Source of the DNA: Aquimarina aggregata
GTDB taxonomy: Bacteria > Bacteroidota > Bacteroidia > Flavobacteriales > Flavobacteriaceae
Assembly (NCBI RefSeq): GCF_001632745.1
Contig: NZ_LQRT01000002.1
Span: 868,001-932,000, forward strand
Direction: 5' to 3'
Length of the DNA: 64,000 bases
Shown here: positions 9,843 through 19,678 of the stretch, in pieces
How the letters are laid out: each line of letters opens with the position of its first letter
Numbering within the stretch: position 1 is the stretch's first letter
Translations under genes and position numbers: made by a program
The notes under the pieces: generated by a model
The model's database searches: none
What the model saw: the letters and a program-made list of their open reading frames with translations, nothing else
Told to the model about the DNA's origin: nothing

Positions 9843-11039
9843 ATGTATATATCAAAATTGTTTTTATACAACTTATTGTTATTTTCAGTATACCATAATT
9901 ATTCAATTCTAGCGCAGGGATATGGTAAGAATACCTTTGGATATGACGTGGAACTGGTAAAAACATCAGAGAACAATAGTATCGTACTTACCAAAAACCA
10001 AGCACAAATATTAGTTAGCCCTAAGTATCAAGGGCGCGTACTAACTAGTACTTCAAAAGGCATAAAAGGAAGAAGTTATGGGTGGTTAAACGAAAATACT
10101 CTTAGATCTAATGCAATTACTACTGCTAAAAAATCATATGGCGGAGAGGATCGTTTTTGGTTAAATCCTTTAGGAAGTTCTTTTACATTATATTATGATC
10201 AAAAAGAAATTAAATCAAATAATTGGACTATCCCCAAACTCCTGGAAATCGAAGCTTTTGACTTAATTAACAAAACGGATACGACAGCAACATTTAATAA
10301 ACAAGCAGTAATTAAAAATAATATAGGTACTTCGTTTATGATTAAAATAGAGCGTTATGTTTCATTATTTTCAAAATCAACAATTGAAGAACAATTAAAG
10401 ATTAAAATCCCAAAATCCATTTCATATGTTGGTTTTGGTTCAAAAAATAGTATAACTAATATTGGTGAAAATTGGGATGCATCTAAAGGATTAATTGCAC
10501 CTTGGGTATTAGGAATGTTTAAAGGAAATAAAAAATCTGTAGGTATTTTTCCGTATACTTCTGCTAATGATTCTACTGTAATTGTACAAAAATACTTAAG
10601 TGAATTTGGAAATGACAGAGTCTTTATTAACAATAAAGTCATTTACTTTAAAACAGATGGTTCTTATCGAAGTAAAATTGGAGTTAAATCTAAGAATGTA
10701 ATTCCAATACTAGGAAATTTTGATGCAAAAAATAATGTATTAACCATAGTAACATTTTCTTTTAATCCTATTGGAAAATTTTTAAGTAGTACAGAAAAAA
10801 ATTCCCCTATCCTTTTTGGTGGGGATGTAATCAACTCTTATAATAATGATGGAAATCAAGGAGTATCCACATTTTTTGAACTAGAAACTACTGCATCGGG
10901 AAAAGCATTAAAAACCGGAGAGCAGATAATCCATATCCACAATACGTATCATTTTGAAGGCCCAATACATAAACTAAATAGTATAAGCAAAAAATTACTG
11001 CATTGTGATTTAGAAGAGGCGTTACTTTTCTTAAAATAA
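9843..11039 (+). CDS. Secreted protein, DUF6786-like
   Basis: A 398-residue protein with an N-terminal signal peptide (about residues 1-24, ending SILAQ). The mature start YGKNTFGYDVELVK and the motif SPKYQGRVLTSTSKG match my memory of DUF6786 family proteins, beta-rich exported proteins of Bacteroidota and Planctomycetes that often sit near carbohydrate genes. No catalytic residues can be assigned. It is monocistronic, followed by a weak hairpin at 11049-11083. Confidence 0.55.
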   Translation: MYISKLFLYNLLLFSVYHNYSILAQGYGKNTFGYDVELVKTSENNSIVLTKNQAQILVSPKYQGRVLTSTSKGIKGRSYGWLNENTLRSNAITTAKKSYGGEDRFWLNPLGSSFTLYYDQKEIKSNNWTIPKLLEIEAFDLINKTDTTATFNKQAVIKNNIGTSFMIKIERYVSLFSKSTIEEQLKIKIPKSISYVGFGSKNSITNIGENWDASKGLIAPWVLGMFKGNKKSVGIFPYTSANDSTVIVQKYLSEFGNDRVFINNKVIYFKTDGSYRSKIGVKSKNVIPILGNFDAKNNVLTIVTFSFNPIGKFLSSTEKNSPILFGGDVINSYNNDGNQGVSTFFELETTASGKALKTGEQIIHIHNTYHFEGPIHKLNSISKKLLHCDLEEALLFLK

Positions 11040-11048
11040 ATAATAGGC

Positions 11049-11083
11049 ATAGCATCCTGCATCATTAAGATACAGAATGCTAT
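11049..11083 (+). terminator. Probable terminator after DUF6786-like gene
   Basis: An imperfect hairpin: ATAGCATCCTG pairs with CAGAATGCTAT with one mismatch and a 13-base loop, followed by a short T-rich stretch. It lies just after the stop at 11039. Confidence 0.45.
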
Positions 11084-11126
11084 TTATTAACAAATTAACA
11101 AGGGTAATTATTGGAGCATTCAAAAT

Positions 11127-11909
11127 TTAACCGGCCGCACTATATTCTTTTAGCATGGGTTTCAGTTTTTCTTCAAATACTTTATCATAAAACTTCTTTA
11201 TATCCGCTTTTGTTTTTCTTTTAGCCGCTATGCATAAATTTGCTGTATCAATTGGTACAATACTTAATAATCCCTTATCGCATTCATCACTTCCTATTTT
11301 AGAATTAAAAAATTTAATATATGGGTTAGTACTCTGAACAACCGAGAGCTGTTTTTTAACTTTTTCAACTTCAGTGATTCGAAAAGGCACTCCAATAACA
11401 TCGTTTGCTACTTCATTCATATGAAACCTACTCAGTATTCTATTTTTAGCTTGTTTTATAGGTGCTGATTTTTCTAATACAGGACTTGGATACGAGTATT
11501 TCCAATACTTACACGTTGCAGAATACACAATTGGATTCATTGTTATTCCTACCATAAAAACGTCTTTAAATAAATTTTGAAATTTAGTTTTAAGCATTGT
11601 TTTCAAAATTATTTTTTTAGGAAAATGTGCTCTTCCTCTTTCTTCTTCTATAATACCTAAACCTAAACGCACATATATATCTTTTTTACGATTTGGGTTT
11701 TTACATAGCATAAAATAAGACATGCCAATATCCTGGCCATTTTTCTTCATAATATAAGCATCCATTTTCTCATACTTTGAAAATAATTTTCTGAAATCCG
11801 GTAGAGAAACCTGATCGCTTATTGAAGCGCTAAATAAATTGTACATTCTTTTTTCGAATAGAGAGTTTTCTTTAATCTCTTTCACTTTGTGATGTTCTAC
11901 TTTTGTCAT
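11127..11909 (-). CDS. Hypothetical GNAT-like protein
   Basis: A 260-residue soluble protein. The segment with YIMKKNGQDIGMSYFMLCKN, then YVRLGLGIIEEERGRAHFPK, resembles the beta-strand and acetyl-CoA pyrophosphate loop order of GNAT acetyltransferases, but the loop is not canonical, so the fold is a guess. There is no signal peptide. It stands alone, with a long leader region on its 5' side. Function unknown. Confidence 0.5.
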   Translation of the reverse strand: MTKVEHHKVKEIKENSLFEKRMYNLFSASISDQVSLPDFRKLFSKYEKMDAYIMKKNGQDIGMSYFMLCKNPNRKKDIYVRLGLGIIEEERGRAHFPKKIILKTMLKTKFQNLFKDVFMVGITMNPIVYSATCKYWKYSYPSPVLEKSAPIKQAKNRILSRFHMNEVANDVIGVPFRITEVEKVKKQLSVVQSTNPYIKFFNSKIGSDECDKGLLSIVPIDTANLCIAAKRKTKADIKKFYDKVFEEKLKPMLKEYSAAG

Positions 11910-12267
11910 TTTTAAACTTTATTTTGGGTGCGCAGTTGTCAAAATTCCTACAACCACACTACTAATCTAATAGTTTACAATGACGAAACAAGGGTCCAAC
12001 GTAATTAAAAACAGGAGTTAATCATATCTTAACATTTACATGACAAAGTTACGTTTTAACCTTATTTAAAATAAGGATTTGATTATATTTACCGTAATCT
12101 AAATACTGCATAAAATTAACCATAATTTCACACTACTCAAGACAAAGTAGAACCAAAAGCGAACGTACGCTTTTTTCCTACAAATAAAATGTTAATCTAT
12201 TTTTAATTAGAAACAAAACAAACCTTTAGTTCAAGAATACAATGCCTATCGGTATATTAAAAAAATA
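11910..12267. other. Intergenic region
   Basis: A 358-base gap between two leftward genes. The minus strand reads TAACTTTG (revcomp of CAAAGTTA around 12043-12050), a match to the -7 TAnnTTTG element, which could start the transcript of the gene ending at 11127. No small gene, RNA gene or repeat was recognised. Confidence 0.35.
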
Positions 12268-12870
12268 TTAATAAGATACTGTGCTAATGTAGAATGATTT
12301 AAGACCTGGTTCAAAACCCCATGTAGAATATTGTCGGAAAATAGCACTATAGTATACATTATCTAGCTTAAATCTTACATATATAAATTTACAATCCTCT
12401 TTCTCGCATTTTTCTATAAAATCCTTAATACCTAGACTTTTTATAATTGTAATAAAATCTTTTTTAGAAGTACCTCTACCACTATCTCCTTTTCTTAAAA
12501 ACAAACCGAGGTTTTTCCAATTTTTTGGTAGTATTGAGGCTTTGGTAATATTATTTTCGTCAGAAAAATATAAAGTATTTACTCTTTGATCATCATCTAA
12601 GCTAAGAGTGTATCTTTCATTATCCATATCAACAGACATCGTTATACAGATATCGTTTTGATTGATCATTTTTTTTCTAAAACAATCTCCTTTATCCTTT
12701 ATTTCTGAATAGGTAGTTTTTCCTAATTTTATTTGAAGAGGCAACTCGGTTAATGGATTTAGATTTTCTTGAGCGCATGCATTATTCAGCAATAAAAAAC
12801 AACAGCAAAATAGTCTTAATATTATCTTTTTGAAGATCAAAATTCTCAAAATATCATCTGTATTTATCAT
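12268..12870 (-). CDS. Hypothetical lipoprotein
   Basis: A 200-residue protein. A hydrophobic stretch ends in LLNNAC around residues 27-32, a plausible lipobox, giving a mature protein beginning CAQEN. The rest includes IKLGKTTYSEIKDKGDCF, a pattern seen in small periplasmic lipoproteins, and has several Cys. The start overlaps the end of the upstream YdeI-like gene by 17 bases, so the two are coupled. No family could be named. Confidence 0.55.
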   Translation of the reverse strand: MINTDDILRILIFKKIILRLFCCCFLLLNNACAQENLNPLTELPLQIKLGKTTYSEIKDKGDCFRKKMINQNDICITMSVDMDNERYTLSLDDDQRVNTLYFSDENNITKASILPKNWKNLGLFLRKGDSGRGTSKKDFITIIKSLGIKDFIEKCEKEDCKFIYVRFKLDNVYYSAIFRQYSTWGFEPGLKSFYISTVSY

Positions 12871-13444
12871 TTAACCCAATACCTTCTAATATCATCGAAG
12901 TTATTTTTTTTAACCTTGTAGATCTCGTTGTTTCTCTTTTTGCATTACTTATATATTCGATGTACTCTTTTTGTTTAAATGGAGTCAATTCTTTGAAACT
13001 TTTTTCTAAATCCTTATTCGAAGTTAATAAGATATTTAATTCTAAAGGCATTGCAATTACTTTAGACTTTTCTGGTAGTATCTCTTTATTATCCTTTTGA
13101 TTTTGGATAGCTTCTTTAACATACTTAAGTACTACATCGCGATGTATTTCGTCTTTAGCAATAAAACGCCATTGTCGCAATCCTTTTGTCTTTCCTTCTT
13201 GAGCATTGATCAACAATTTTTCTTTATCACTTAAAAACACACCTTGATAAAACCAAATGCCTACATAAGATTTAAAAGCTGCTAAGCCTACAACGTTCTT
13301 GCCATTAACAGTATACACAGGACTACCCCATTTAATAGTTTCTTTCATTTCTGTAGAAAGCATAATAGAACGTAATAATTCAAGAGCGTCCTTCCATTCA
13401 GTTTTTCTCTCAATATACTCTTCTACTGATTTATTTTTTTCCAT
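12854..13444 (-). CDS. YdeI/OmdA-like DUF1801 protein
   Basis: A 196-residue cytoplasmic protein. The first ~115 residues look like a DUF1801 domain (ETIKWGSPVYTVNGKNVVGL, then a GLRQWRF turn). The last ~65 residues match the bacteriocin-protection YdeI/OmdA C-terminal module (FKELTPFKQKEYIEYISNAK with TTRSTRLKKI). Members have been linked to peptide stress resistance in other bacteria, but the biochemical role is unknown. It overlaps the downstream lipoprotein gene. Confidence 0.75.
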   Translation of the reverse strand: MEKNKSVEEYIERKTEWKDALELLRSIMLSTEMKETIKWGSPVYTVNGKNVVGLAAFKSYVGIWFYQGVFLSDKEKLLINAQEGKTKGLRQWRFIAKDEIHRDVVLKYVKEAIQNQKDNKEILPEKSKVIAMPLELNILLTSNKDLEKSFKELTPFKQKEYIEYISNAKRETTRSTRLKKITSMILEGIGLNDKYR

Positions 13445-13488
13445 GATTCATCTCCATATAAATTTAACCATTTACCATTATGTTAAAT

Positions 13489-15894
13489 TTACAAAGAAAT
13501 TTCTACCGTTTTAACTTCTGAAGATTTCCACGATATGATAGCTATCAAGATCTTACTATCTTTATTCCATTTAAACAAAGAATTCTCTCCAGCTATAAAT
13601 AAAGCCTTTGGTTTACTTTGGATATTATGAATTTTTATTGCAATGCTGCGTTCAATAGGATTATAAGACGCTCCTTTTTCTGCAGACAGTTCAATAGTTA
13701 ATTGATCTTTAGTTGACCTACTTGTAAAATTCAGTATTTCATACGCTCCTTTTTCGAAAGCATTAGGAGTCTTACCATCATCATCATACATTTTTCCTGT
13801 ACTGTTTGTTATAGAAGCGTCATGATAGTAATGTAAAACTAGCTCTTTAGTCGTATACTGTTTGGTCGTTTGAATTGGTTTTATCATAGGTATAAAAGAT
13901 CCACCTTTTACAAACACAGGAATATGGTCTTCTACTACTTCTACAGATCTAAAAACACCACCAGCATATTGTTTATCGGTATAAAAATCAAACCAATTAC
14001 TACCCTTAGGAAAAGGCACATCCATAGATACTATATCTGATTGTACGACTGGAGTTACTAAAAAATTATCTCCCCATAAATACGAAAAACTAGTTTCTAA
14101 GAGTTCTTTATTTTCAGGTTCATCAAAAAATAATGGTCTCATTAAAGGAATTCCTGTTTGATTATTATCAAAGGCGATCGTATAATTATATGGTAGTAAA
14201 CTATACCTTAACTCTATACTTTTTTTAGCCAATGCTTTAGTGTTTTTATCATGAAAAACAGGTTCGGGTGCAATATGTTCTTGGGCATGAGGTCTAAATA
14301 TAGGTTGAAATACTCCATATTGTAACCAACGCGTATATAATAGCGGGTCAAAAACTTCTCCTCCAGCAAAACCACCAAGATCAGAATGCATATATCCCAT
14401 ACCTTGCATACCCATTTGCAATGCGATTTCTGTTTGCGGTTTTAGTCCTCCCCAACTTCTATTTACGTCTCCTGACCAAGGGATCATACCAAAACGTTGC
14501 GAACCGGAATATCCTGCTCTCATTAAAATAAAAGGCCTTTGTTCTGGAAAATCCTTTTGATACCCTTCTTGTACTAATCTCGCCCAATCATGACCATAAA
14601 CATTATGAACTTCATTTGCTTTGCCGGTAGCATGCAGCAAATCTTTTGGATGCACCTCTGGCTCTCCTAAATCACCCCACCAACCGGCGACTCCAAAATC
14701 TTTGGTATATTTCTTATACACATTCCAAAACCATTCTTTCCCTTTAGGATCATAAATATCTATAATACCAGTATTTCCAAAATAAAAATCATACGTATAA
14801 GGATTACCAGTACTATCTTTCCCTAAAACTTTCTTTTCTACAGCTTCTTCCCATTTTTTAGAAGAACTTAGTACAAATGGTTCCGTAATTAATATTGTTT
14901 TTACTCCTTGTTCAGCAAAATCATGAATCATTTTTTTTGGTGTAGGGAACGAATCTTTAAGAAATTCAAGATTCCCCATATGTCCTTTGATATCTTTACC
15001 AAACCAGTAAATATCTAGTATCACTGCATCTAACGGAATACTATCCTGGGTAAATTTGGCAACTGTTTCTCTTGTCTCTTTCTCTGAATGATATCCAAAC
15101 CTACTTGCAAAATTACCAAAAGCCCATAGTGGCGGCAATGGTTGTTTACCTGTAAGATCGGTGTATTGATCTATTAAATCTCTCCAATCATTACCTACAA
15201 CTATTTGGTATGTTTTTCTTCCGCCAATAGTTTCATATTGTAAAACATTATCCCCTTTACTATCTATATCCAAATACCCTATAGGAGCATTATCAAAATG
15301 CACTGCATACATTTTGGATGATAACACCAATGGCATTGTAAAATTCATCAATTCAGATTGTGTTTCGTATCCATAATGTGCCTTGTTGTATAGTTGTAAT
15401 CGTTTCCCCCTTCTATTCATTCCCACAACTCTTGATCCTGCTCCGTAAATTACTTCGGTGTCATCAAGCATAAAATCTAATACTTCTGTAGAATCTGTTT
15501 TTTGGTATCCTCTATTTTCTGAAATTAGTTTCTTTCCTTTATACGTATACGATATAACAAAAGGATTTCTTTTAACATGAATATCAATACCATTTGACTC
15601 TATAGTTAATATGCTATCATTTTCATGCACAATCACTTTAGTCTTCAATTGTTCTTTAACGACTGCATGAGACGTGGGGTTAAATGTCTCTCCTAACGGA
15701 ATAAAAGACGTTTCTACAATCTTATCTGAGTAATATTTAATGAGATATCTCCCAGAATCTTTAAAAATTTCGATAGAGTTATCATTAACCTTATAACCTT
15801 GATATTCTCCCTCATATTTCTCTTTACAAGAAGAACATATGATCAGCGCTATTACTGTTAATAAAACACAACAGGTATTAATCTTCTTTCTCAT
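13489..15894 (-). CDS. GH31 alpha-glucosidase, lipoprotein
   Basis: An 801-residue glycoside hydrolase family 31 enzyme. The N-terminus ends in a lipobox (IICSSC), so it is likely an envelope lipoprotein. The (beta/alpha)8 domain carries WFGKDIKG, the nucleophile in GWWGDLGEPE (Asp408) and the probable acid/base in WSGDVNRSWGG (Asp476), both intact. C-terminal beta domains follow. GH31 enzymes of this length act on alpha-glucosides or transfer glucosyl units (a 4-alpha-glucosyltransferase role is the main alternative). There is no SusC/SusD pair nearby, so it is not in a classical polysaccharide utilisation locus. Confidence 0.88.
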   Translation of the reverse strand: MRKKINTCCVLLTVIALIICSSCKEKYEGEYQGYKVNDNSIEIFKDSGRYLIKYYSDKIVETSFIPLGETFNPTSHAVVKEQLKTKVIVHENDSILTIESNGIDIHVKRNPFVISYTYKGKKLISENRGYQKTDSTEVLDFMLDDTEVIYGAGSRVVGMNRRGKRLQLYNKAHYGYETQSELMNFTMPLVLSSKMYAVHFDNAPIGYLDIDSKGDNVLQYETIGGRKTYQIVVGNDWRDLIDQYTDLTGKQPLPPLWAFGNFASRFGYHSEKETRETVAKFTQDSIPLDAVILDIYWFGKDIKGHMGNLEFLKDSFPTPKKMIHDFAEQGVKTILITEPFVLSSSKKWEEAVEKKVLGKDSTGNPYTYDFYFGNTGIIDIYDPKGKEWFWNVYKKYTKDFGVAGWWGDLGEPEVHPKDLLHATGKANEVHNVYGHDWARLVQEGYQKDFPEQRPFILMRAGYSGSQRFGMIPWSGDVNRSWGGLKPQTEIALQMGMQGMGYMHSDLGGFAGGEVFDPLLYTRWLQYGVFQPIFRPHAQEHIAPEPVFHDKNTKALAKKSIELRYSLLPYNYTIAFDNNQTGIPLMRPLFFDEPENKELLETSFSYLWGDNFLVTPVVQSDIVSMDVPFPKGSNWFDFYTDKQYAGGVFRSVEVVEDHIPVFVKGGSFIPMIKPIQTTKQYTTKELVLHYYHDASITNSTGKMYDDDGKTPNAFEKGAYEILNFTSRSTKDQLTIELSAEKGASYNPIERSIAIKIHNIQSKPKALFIAGENSLFKWNKDSKILIAIISWKSSEVKTVEISL

Positions 15895-16214
15895 AAAAGT
15901 AATCTATTTAATGTTTACTGAAAAGCAATCAAATATAAGAGAATCCCTATAAAACTATAATAAAGGAAGATATAGTAGCGTGGAATTATCAAATTTTCAA
16001 CAAAATGTCTTAGATAGCTTATAAATGACAAAATATCACTACAACGATTGCGTAAAAAAATGAGTCTACAATTTACTGAAATACAGGTCGATTACACAAT
16101 CATAAAGCAGATAACATTTAGCTAATAATTTATTTAAAAAAGCTAAACAATTGTGTCATACAATAGCCTTAATTTTAGGGTATAATTAACCTGATAAATC
16201 TTAATATATAACAC
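15895..16214. other. Intergenic region between divergent genes
   Basis: A 320-base gap between the GH31 gene and the phytase/GDPD gene. The minus strand reads TATATTTG (revcomp of CAAATATA at 15930-15937), a match to a -7 box for the GH31 gene, though without a clear -33 TTG. No gene or RNA was recognised. Confidence 0.4.
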
Positions 16215-19079
16215 ATGAAACGTCATTTTTTTTCTGGTAAGATACTAGCCAGCCCTTCGCTATTCTTGCTCATATGCACAGCATTTACTTTTGTGCAGTT
16301 GGCCCACGCCCAAGTTTCTTCTAAAAAAGAAGAAAAATTAGATTTCAATATTCCTAAAGACACCTATTTTAATAATGCCGTACATCCAAAAGGAACTGGG
16401 AAGTCCTTTTTTAACTTTGGAGATATATTAGTAGCACGAGCTATCCTACCCGCTGCTAGTTTTTCTGAAGGACCTTCCTCGGGACAATACATAGGTTCAG
16501 GATTAATCAATCAACAACCAGTTCCTTTTTTAAACAAACAACCTATACAAGGTTTTTCTGCAGTAGTAAATAATTATGATGGTACCTTTATGGCGTTATC
16601 TGACAATGGTTTTGGTAGTATTGAAAATTCATCAGATTACAACTTAAGGTTGTATCGCATTAAACCAAAATTTAAAACTTTTTTTTTAAGCGGAAATGGA
16701 ACAATTGAAACCAAAGGCTTTATAGAATTAAGAGATCCAAATAATTTAATACCATTTGCTATAACAAATCACTTTAGCGAGTCTAGAGTATTGACTGGTG
16801 CTGACTTTGATATAGAATCTGTTCAAAGGACTAAAAATGGTGATTATTGGATAGGTGATGAATTTGGACCATTTTTATTACATTTTGATAAAGATGGAGT
16901 TTTGTTAGATCCTCCTATTCCTCTGCCTGATTATGAAAACCCAGGAAAAGAACTTAGAGCCAAACAAAACCCATTTAGCGAAGAATCAAGTGCACTTAGA
17001 ATAATGAATGCCATGCGTGCCCATGCTAAAATAAACGGAAGTAAATCACCTGTAATGTCTCCTTGGTTTGTAATGCTAGATGATAATAATGAAAACACTA
17101 GTGTTAACAGTAGAGAAAACCCACCTGCAGGGCTTAAAAAAGCTTCCAGCGAGCTACATAATGTTTCTTCTTTAAACAAGACAGGACATCAGGTCGTTGT
17201 TTACACCGTAAATGATCTTGAGAATATGAACTTACTTCTTGAATTAGGTGTACAAGGTATTATATCTGATCGTCCTGATATCTTATTAGAAGCTGTTCAG
17301 AATTTTGACAAAAACAAAGACGGACAACCGGATTATATAGACGCGGATGGATTAATTGATGTTAATATATTTGATGCTCAAGGACATAGAGGCTCAAGGA
17401 ATTTACGTCCAGAAAACACCTTACCAGCAATGGAAGCTGCACTGGATTTTCTGATGCCTACCCTTGAAACTGATTGCGGAATTACTCTAGACGGTGTACC
17501 TATTCTAGACCATGATCCACATATAGAAGCGTCCAAAACTCGTAAAGCAGATGGAACCACCTATGAATTTGATGACGAAGTATTAGTAAAAGATTTAACT
17601 TTTGACCAAATTCAAAAAACATTCATTGCAGATAAAATCTTAAACGGTAGACCAGCTCAGACCAATGATTTAACTTTATCTCCTGTAGCAGTTGCTTTTG
17701 CAAAACAGAACGAATTAATAGATCCTTATGTAATGCCATCATTACAACAATTGTTTGATTTTGTTTCTTTTTATATTGAATATTATAAAAATGGACCAGG
17801 TAGTACTACAAACCAAGCATCTAAACGCTGGAAAAATGCTTCGAAAGTTCGTTTTAATATCGAAACAAAAATAAACCCAAGAACAGATACAGATGATCGC
17901 GGTGACATCTTTTCTGATAGAACTGTAGATCCAGAAACCTTCACAAAAGCGATTGCAGATGTAATCGTAGCCAACAACCTTACTGATCGTGCAGATATAC
18001 AAAGTTTTGACTTTAGAACCTTATTAATTGCTCATAAACAGTATCCTGAAATTAGAACAGTATGCTTGTTTGGTGATTTCCCTAAAGTTGGAGATGCTGG
18101 AGATGGAACAAATTTACAAGATCAAAATGGACAAAATACGCCTTGGTTAGCAGGCTTATACTGGCCCTACAGAAATACAAGTCAAGAAACTCCATTTCGT
18201 ATAAAAAGCAGTGGTGGTTTTGAAGGTATGGCATTAAGTACAGATGGCACAAAACTTCTTCCTTTACTAGAAAAACCATTAGAAGGTTCTAGCTCAAACA
18301 GTTTACTAATTCATGAGTTTGACTTGGAAAGTAAAAAATATAATGGTAATTCATTTGATTATCCATTAAATGAAAAAGCAAGTGCCATAGGTGATTTCAT
18401 TATGTTTAGTAATACTAGAGGTCTAATTATCGAACGTGATGGTTCTCAAGGAGATTTAAATGGATTTAAAGCTATATATGAAATCCAATTAGATCAAAAT
18501 AAAAGACAAATTGAAAAAAGACTAAATGTTGATTTATTAAAAATAAATGATAGACGTAAAATTTCTCTTCCCGGTTTAGAAGGCGATATAGGTATCGGAA
18601 AAGACTTTGCATTTCCATTTGTGACTATAGAAAGTGTCGTGGTTTTTAATCCATTTTTGATAGGAGTATTAAATGACAACAACTATCCATTTAGTGTGGG
18701 TAGACATGTTGGTAAAGGATTACCCGATGATAATGAGTTTATTCTTTTATGGCTAGACCAACCCTTAGGGAGACGTTGGAGAAATCCTAAAGGCATTAAA
18801 AATGAGACAATGGTTAATGATATAAAAGCCTATCCAAATACATTTGATGAACAGGTAACGTTTTCAAACATTAGTAAAGGCAATGATGTATCTATAACGA
18901 TTTATGATATTTCTGGAGCGGTAGTTAAAAAGCTTTTGGTTCATGAAAAAAGCACGGATGCTTCAAGTTTTATCTGGAATGCTACAAACGACTTAAATCA
19001 AAAAGTTTCTCAAGGCATTTATATTGCTATTATCGAAATTGATGGAGTATTTACAAAAAAGAAACTCATTAAAAAATAA
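16215..19079 (+). CDS. T9SS-exported phytase-like / glycerophosphodiesterase fusion
   Basis: A 954-residue exported protein. After a signal peptide (to about HAQ at residue 33), residues ~65-240 match the first half of the esterase-like phytase domain. Residues ~325-355 (VVVYTVNDLENMNLL, then GVQGIISDRPD) look like the last strand and helix of a GDPD barrel. A calcium-loop-like DKNKDGQPDYID follows. Residues ~390-600 carry the GDPD start (GHRGSRNLRPENT, DHDP) and middle (FNIETK). Residues ~640-850 resume the phytase-like domain (GGFEGMALS), and about 85 residues at the end form a T9SS sorting domain (KAYPNTFDEQVTFSN to KKLIKK). It probably cleaves phosphodiesters to obtain phosphate at the cell surface. 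The permuted order is odd and is discussed as a finding. Confidence 0.8.
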   Translation: MKRHFFSGKILASPSLFLLICTAFTFVQLAHAQVSSKKEEKLDFNIPKDTYFNNAVHPKGTGKSFFNFGDILVARAILPAASFSEGPSSGQYIGSGLINQQPVPFLNKQPIQGFSAVVNNYDGTFMALSDNGFGSIENSSDYNLRLYRIKPKFKTFFLSGNGTIETKGFIELRDPNNLIPFAITNHFSESRVLTGADFDIESVQRTKNGDYWIGDEFGPFLLHFDKDGVLLDPPIPLPDYENPGKELRAKQNPFSEESSALRIMNAMRAHAKINGSKSPVMSPWFVMLDDNNENTSVNSRENPPAGLKKASSELHNVSSLNKTGHQVVVYTVNDLENMNLLLELGVQGIISDRPDILLEAVQNFDKNKDGQPDYIDADGLIDVNIFDAQGHRGSRNLRPENTLPAMEAALDFLMPTLETDCGITLDGVPILDHDPHIEASKTRKADGTTYEFDDEVLVKDLTFDQIQKTFIADKILNGRPAQTNDLTLSPVAVAFAKQNELIDPYVMPSLQQLFDFVSFYIEYYKNGPGSTTNQASKRWKNASKVRFNIETKINPRTDTDDRGDIFSDRTVDPETFTKAIADVIVANNLTDRADIQSFDFRTLLIAHKQYPEIRTVCLFGDFPKVGDAGDGTNLQDQNGQNTPWLAGLYWPYRNTSQETPFRIKSSGGFEGMALSTDGTKLLPLLEKPLEGSSSNSLLIHEFDLESKKYNGNSFDYPLNEKASAIGDFIMFSNTRGLIIERDGSQGDLNGFKAIYEIQLDQNKRQIEKRLNVDLLKINDRRKISLPGLEGDIGIGKDFAFPFVTIESVVVFNPFLIGVLNDNNYPFSVGRHVGKGLPDDNEFILLWLDQPLGRRWRNPKGIKNETMVNDIKAYPNTFDEQVTFSNISKGNDVSITIYDISGAVVKKLLVHEKSTDASSFIWNATNDLNQKVSQGIYIAIIEIDGVFTKKKLIKK

Positions 19080-19121
19080 AGAAAATACTGCCTAATCAAT
19101 CCTAACACATTTACAAACCAA

Positions 19122-19152
19122 AAAAAGCTGCTTTTACACAAAGCAGCTTTTT
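19122..19152. terminator. Bidirectional terminator
   Basis: A perfect 13-bp hairpin (AAAAAGCTGCTTT at 19122-19134 with its complement at 19140-19152) with A-run and T-run on the two sides, between two convergent genes. It can stop transcription in both directions. Confidence 0.85.
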
Positions 19153-19177
19153 ATTTATCTATAAATTATATTGTAAT

Positions 19178-19675
19178 TTAATCTTTGGGATATAAAAATG
19201 ACTTTTCTACCTCAAAATCAACAACTCCATCTTTTCTAACTTCATAAGAAATAAAAAGTTCGCCCCAATACACACCATCTGTAAAATCGGCAATTATCCA
19301 CCTATGGTTTAGTAAACGTACTTTATTAATAGCCATACTTCCTTCCATACCTGCAAAAGGTACAATAGGATTATCCTTACCAGGTTTGTTTTGACCAATA
19401 ATCTGATCACTTATAGTTAATGCCAATTTACCAGGCTCATACCCTAATTCTTCAAAATAGGCTGCGGCATCTTCATTACTTTCTAAAGAAAAATAAGTCT
19501 GATCCAAAGTAACTTCTACCAAAGAATCAATAACTGTTTCTTTGGTCGTGATTTTAGCTTGTAAATTTTCAATTTTTGCGTCATAAGATTCTTTAGCCTT
19601 TTTAGCATTCATGAATTGAAAAAGTACGAATAATGCAGTAAAAATAAATAGATATAGAAAAATTTTACTTTTCAT
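19178..19675 (-). CDS. Conserved hypothetical protein with N-terminal membrane anchor
   Basis: A 165-residue protein with one N-terminal hydrophobic helix (residues 5-22), then a short coiled-coil-like stretch (KAKESYDAKIENLQAKITTKE) and a compact domain with GYEPGKLALTISDQII. Homologues occur across flavobacteria, sometimes labelled hydrolase without evidence. It starts 3 bases after the MBL-fold gene and is probably co-transcribed and membrane tethered in the periplasm. Function unknown. Confidence 0.55.
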   Translation of the reverse strand: MKSKIFLYLFIFTALFVLFQFMNAKKAKESYDAKIENLQAKITTKETVIDSLVEVTLDQTYFSLESNEDAAAYFEELGYEPGKLALTISDQIIGQNKPGKDNPIVPFAGMEGSMAINKVRLLNHRWIIADFTDGVYWGELFISYEVRKDGVVDFEVEKSFLYPKD

Positions 19676-19678
19676 ATT

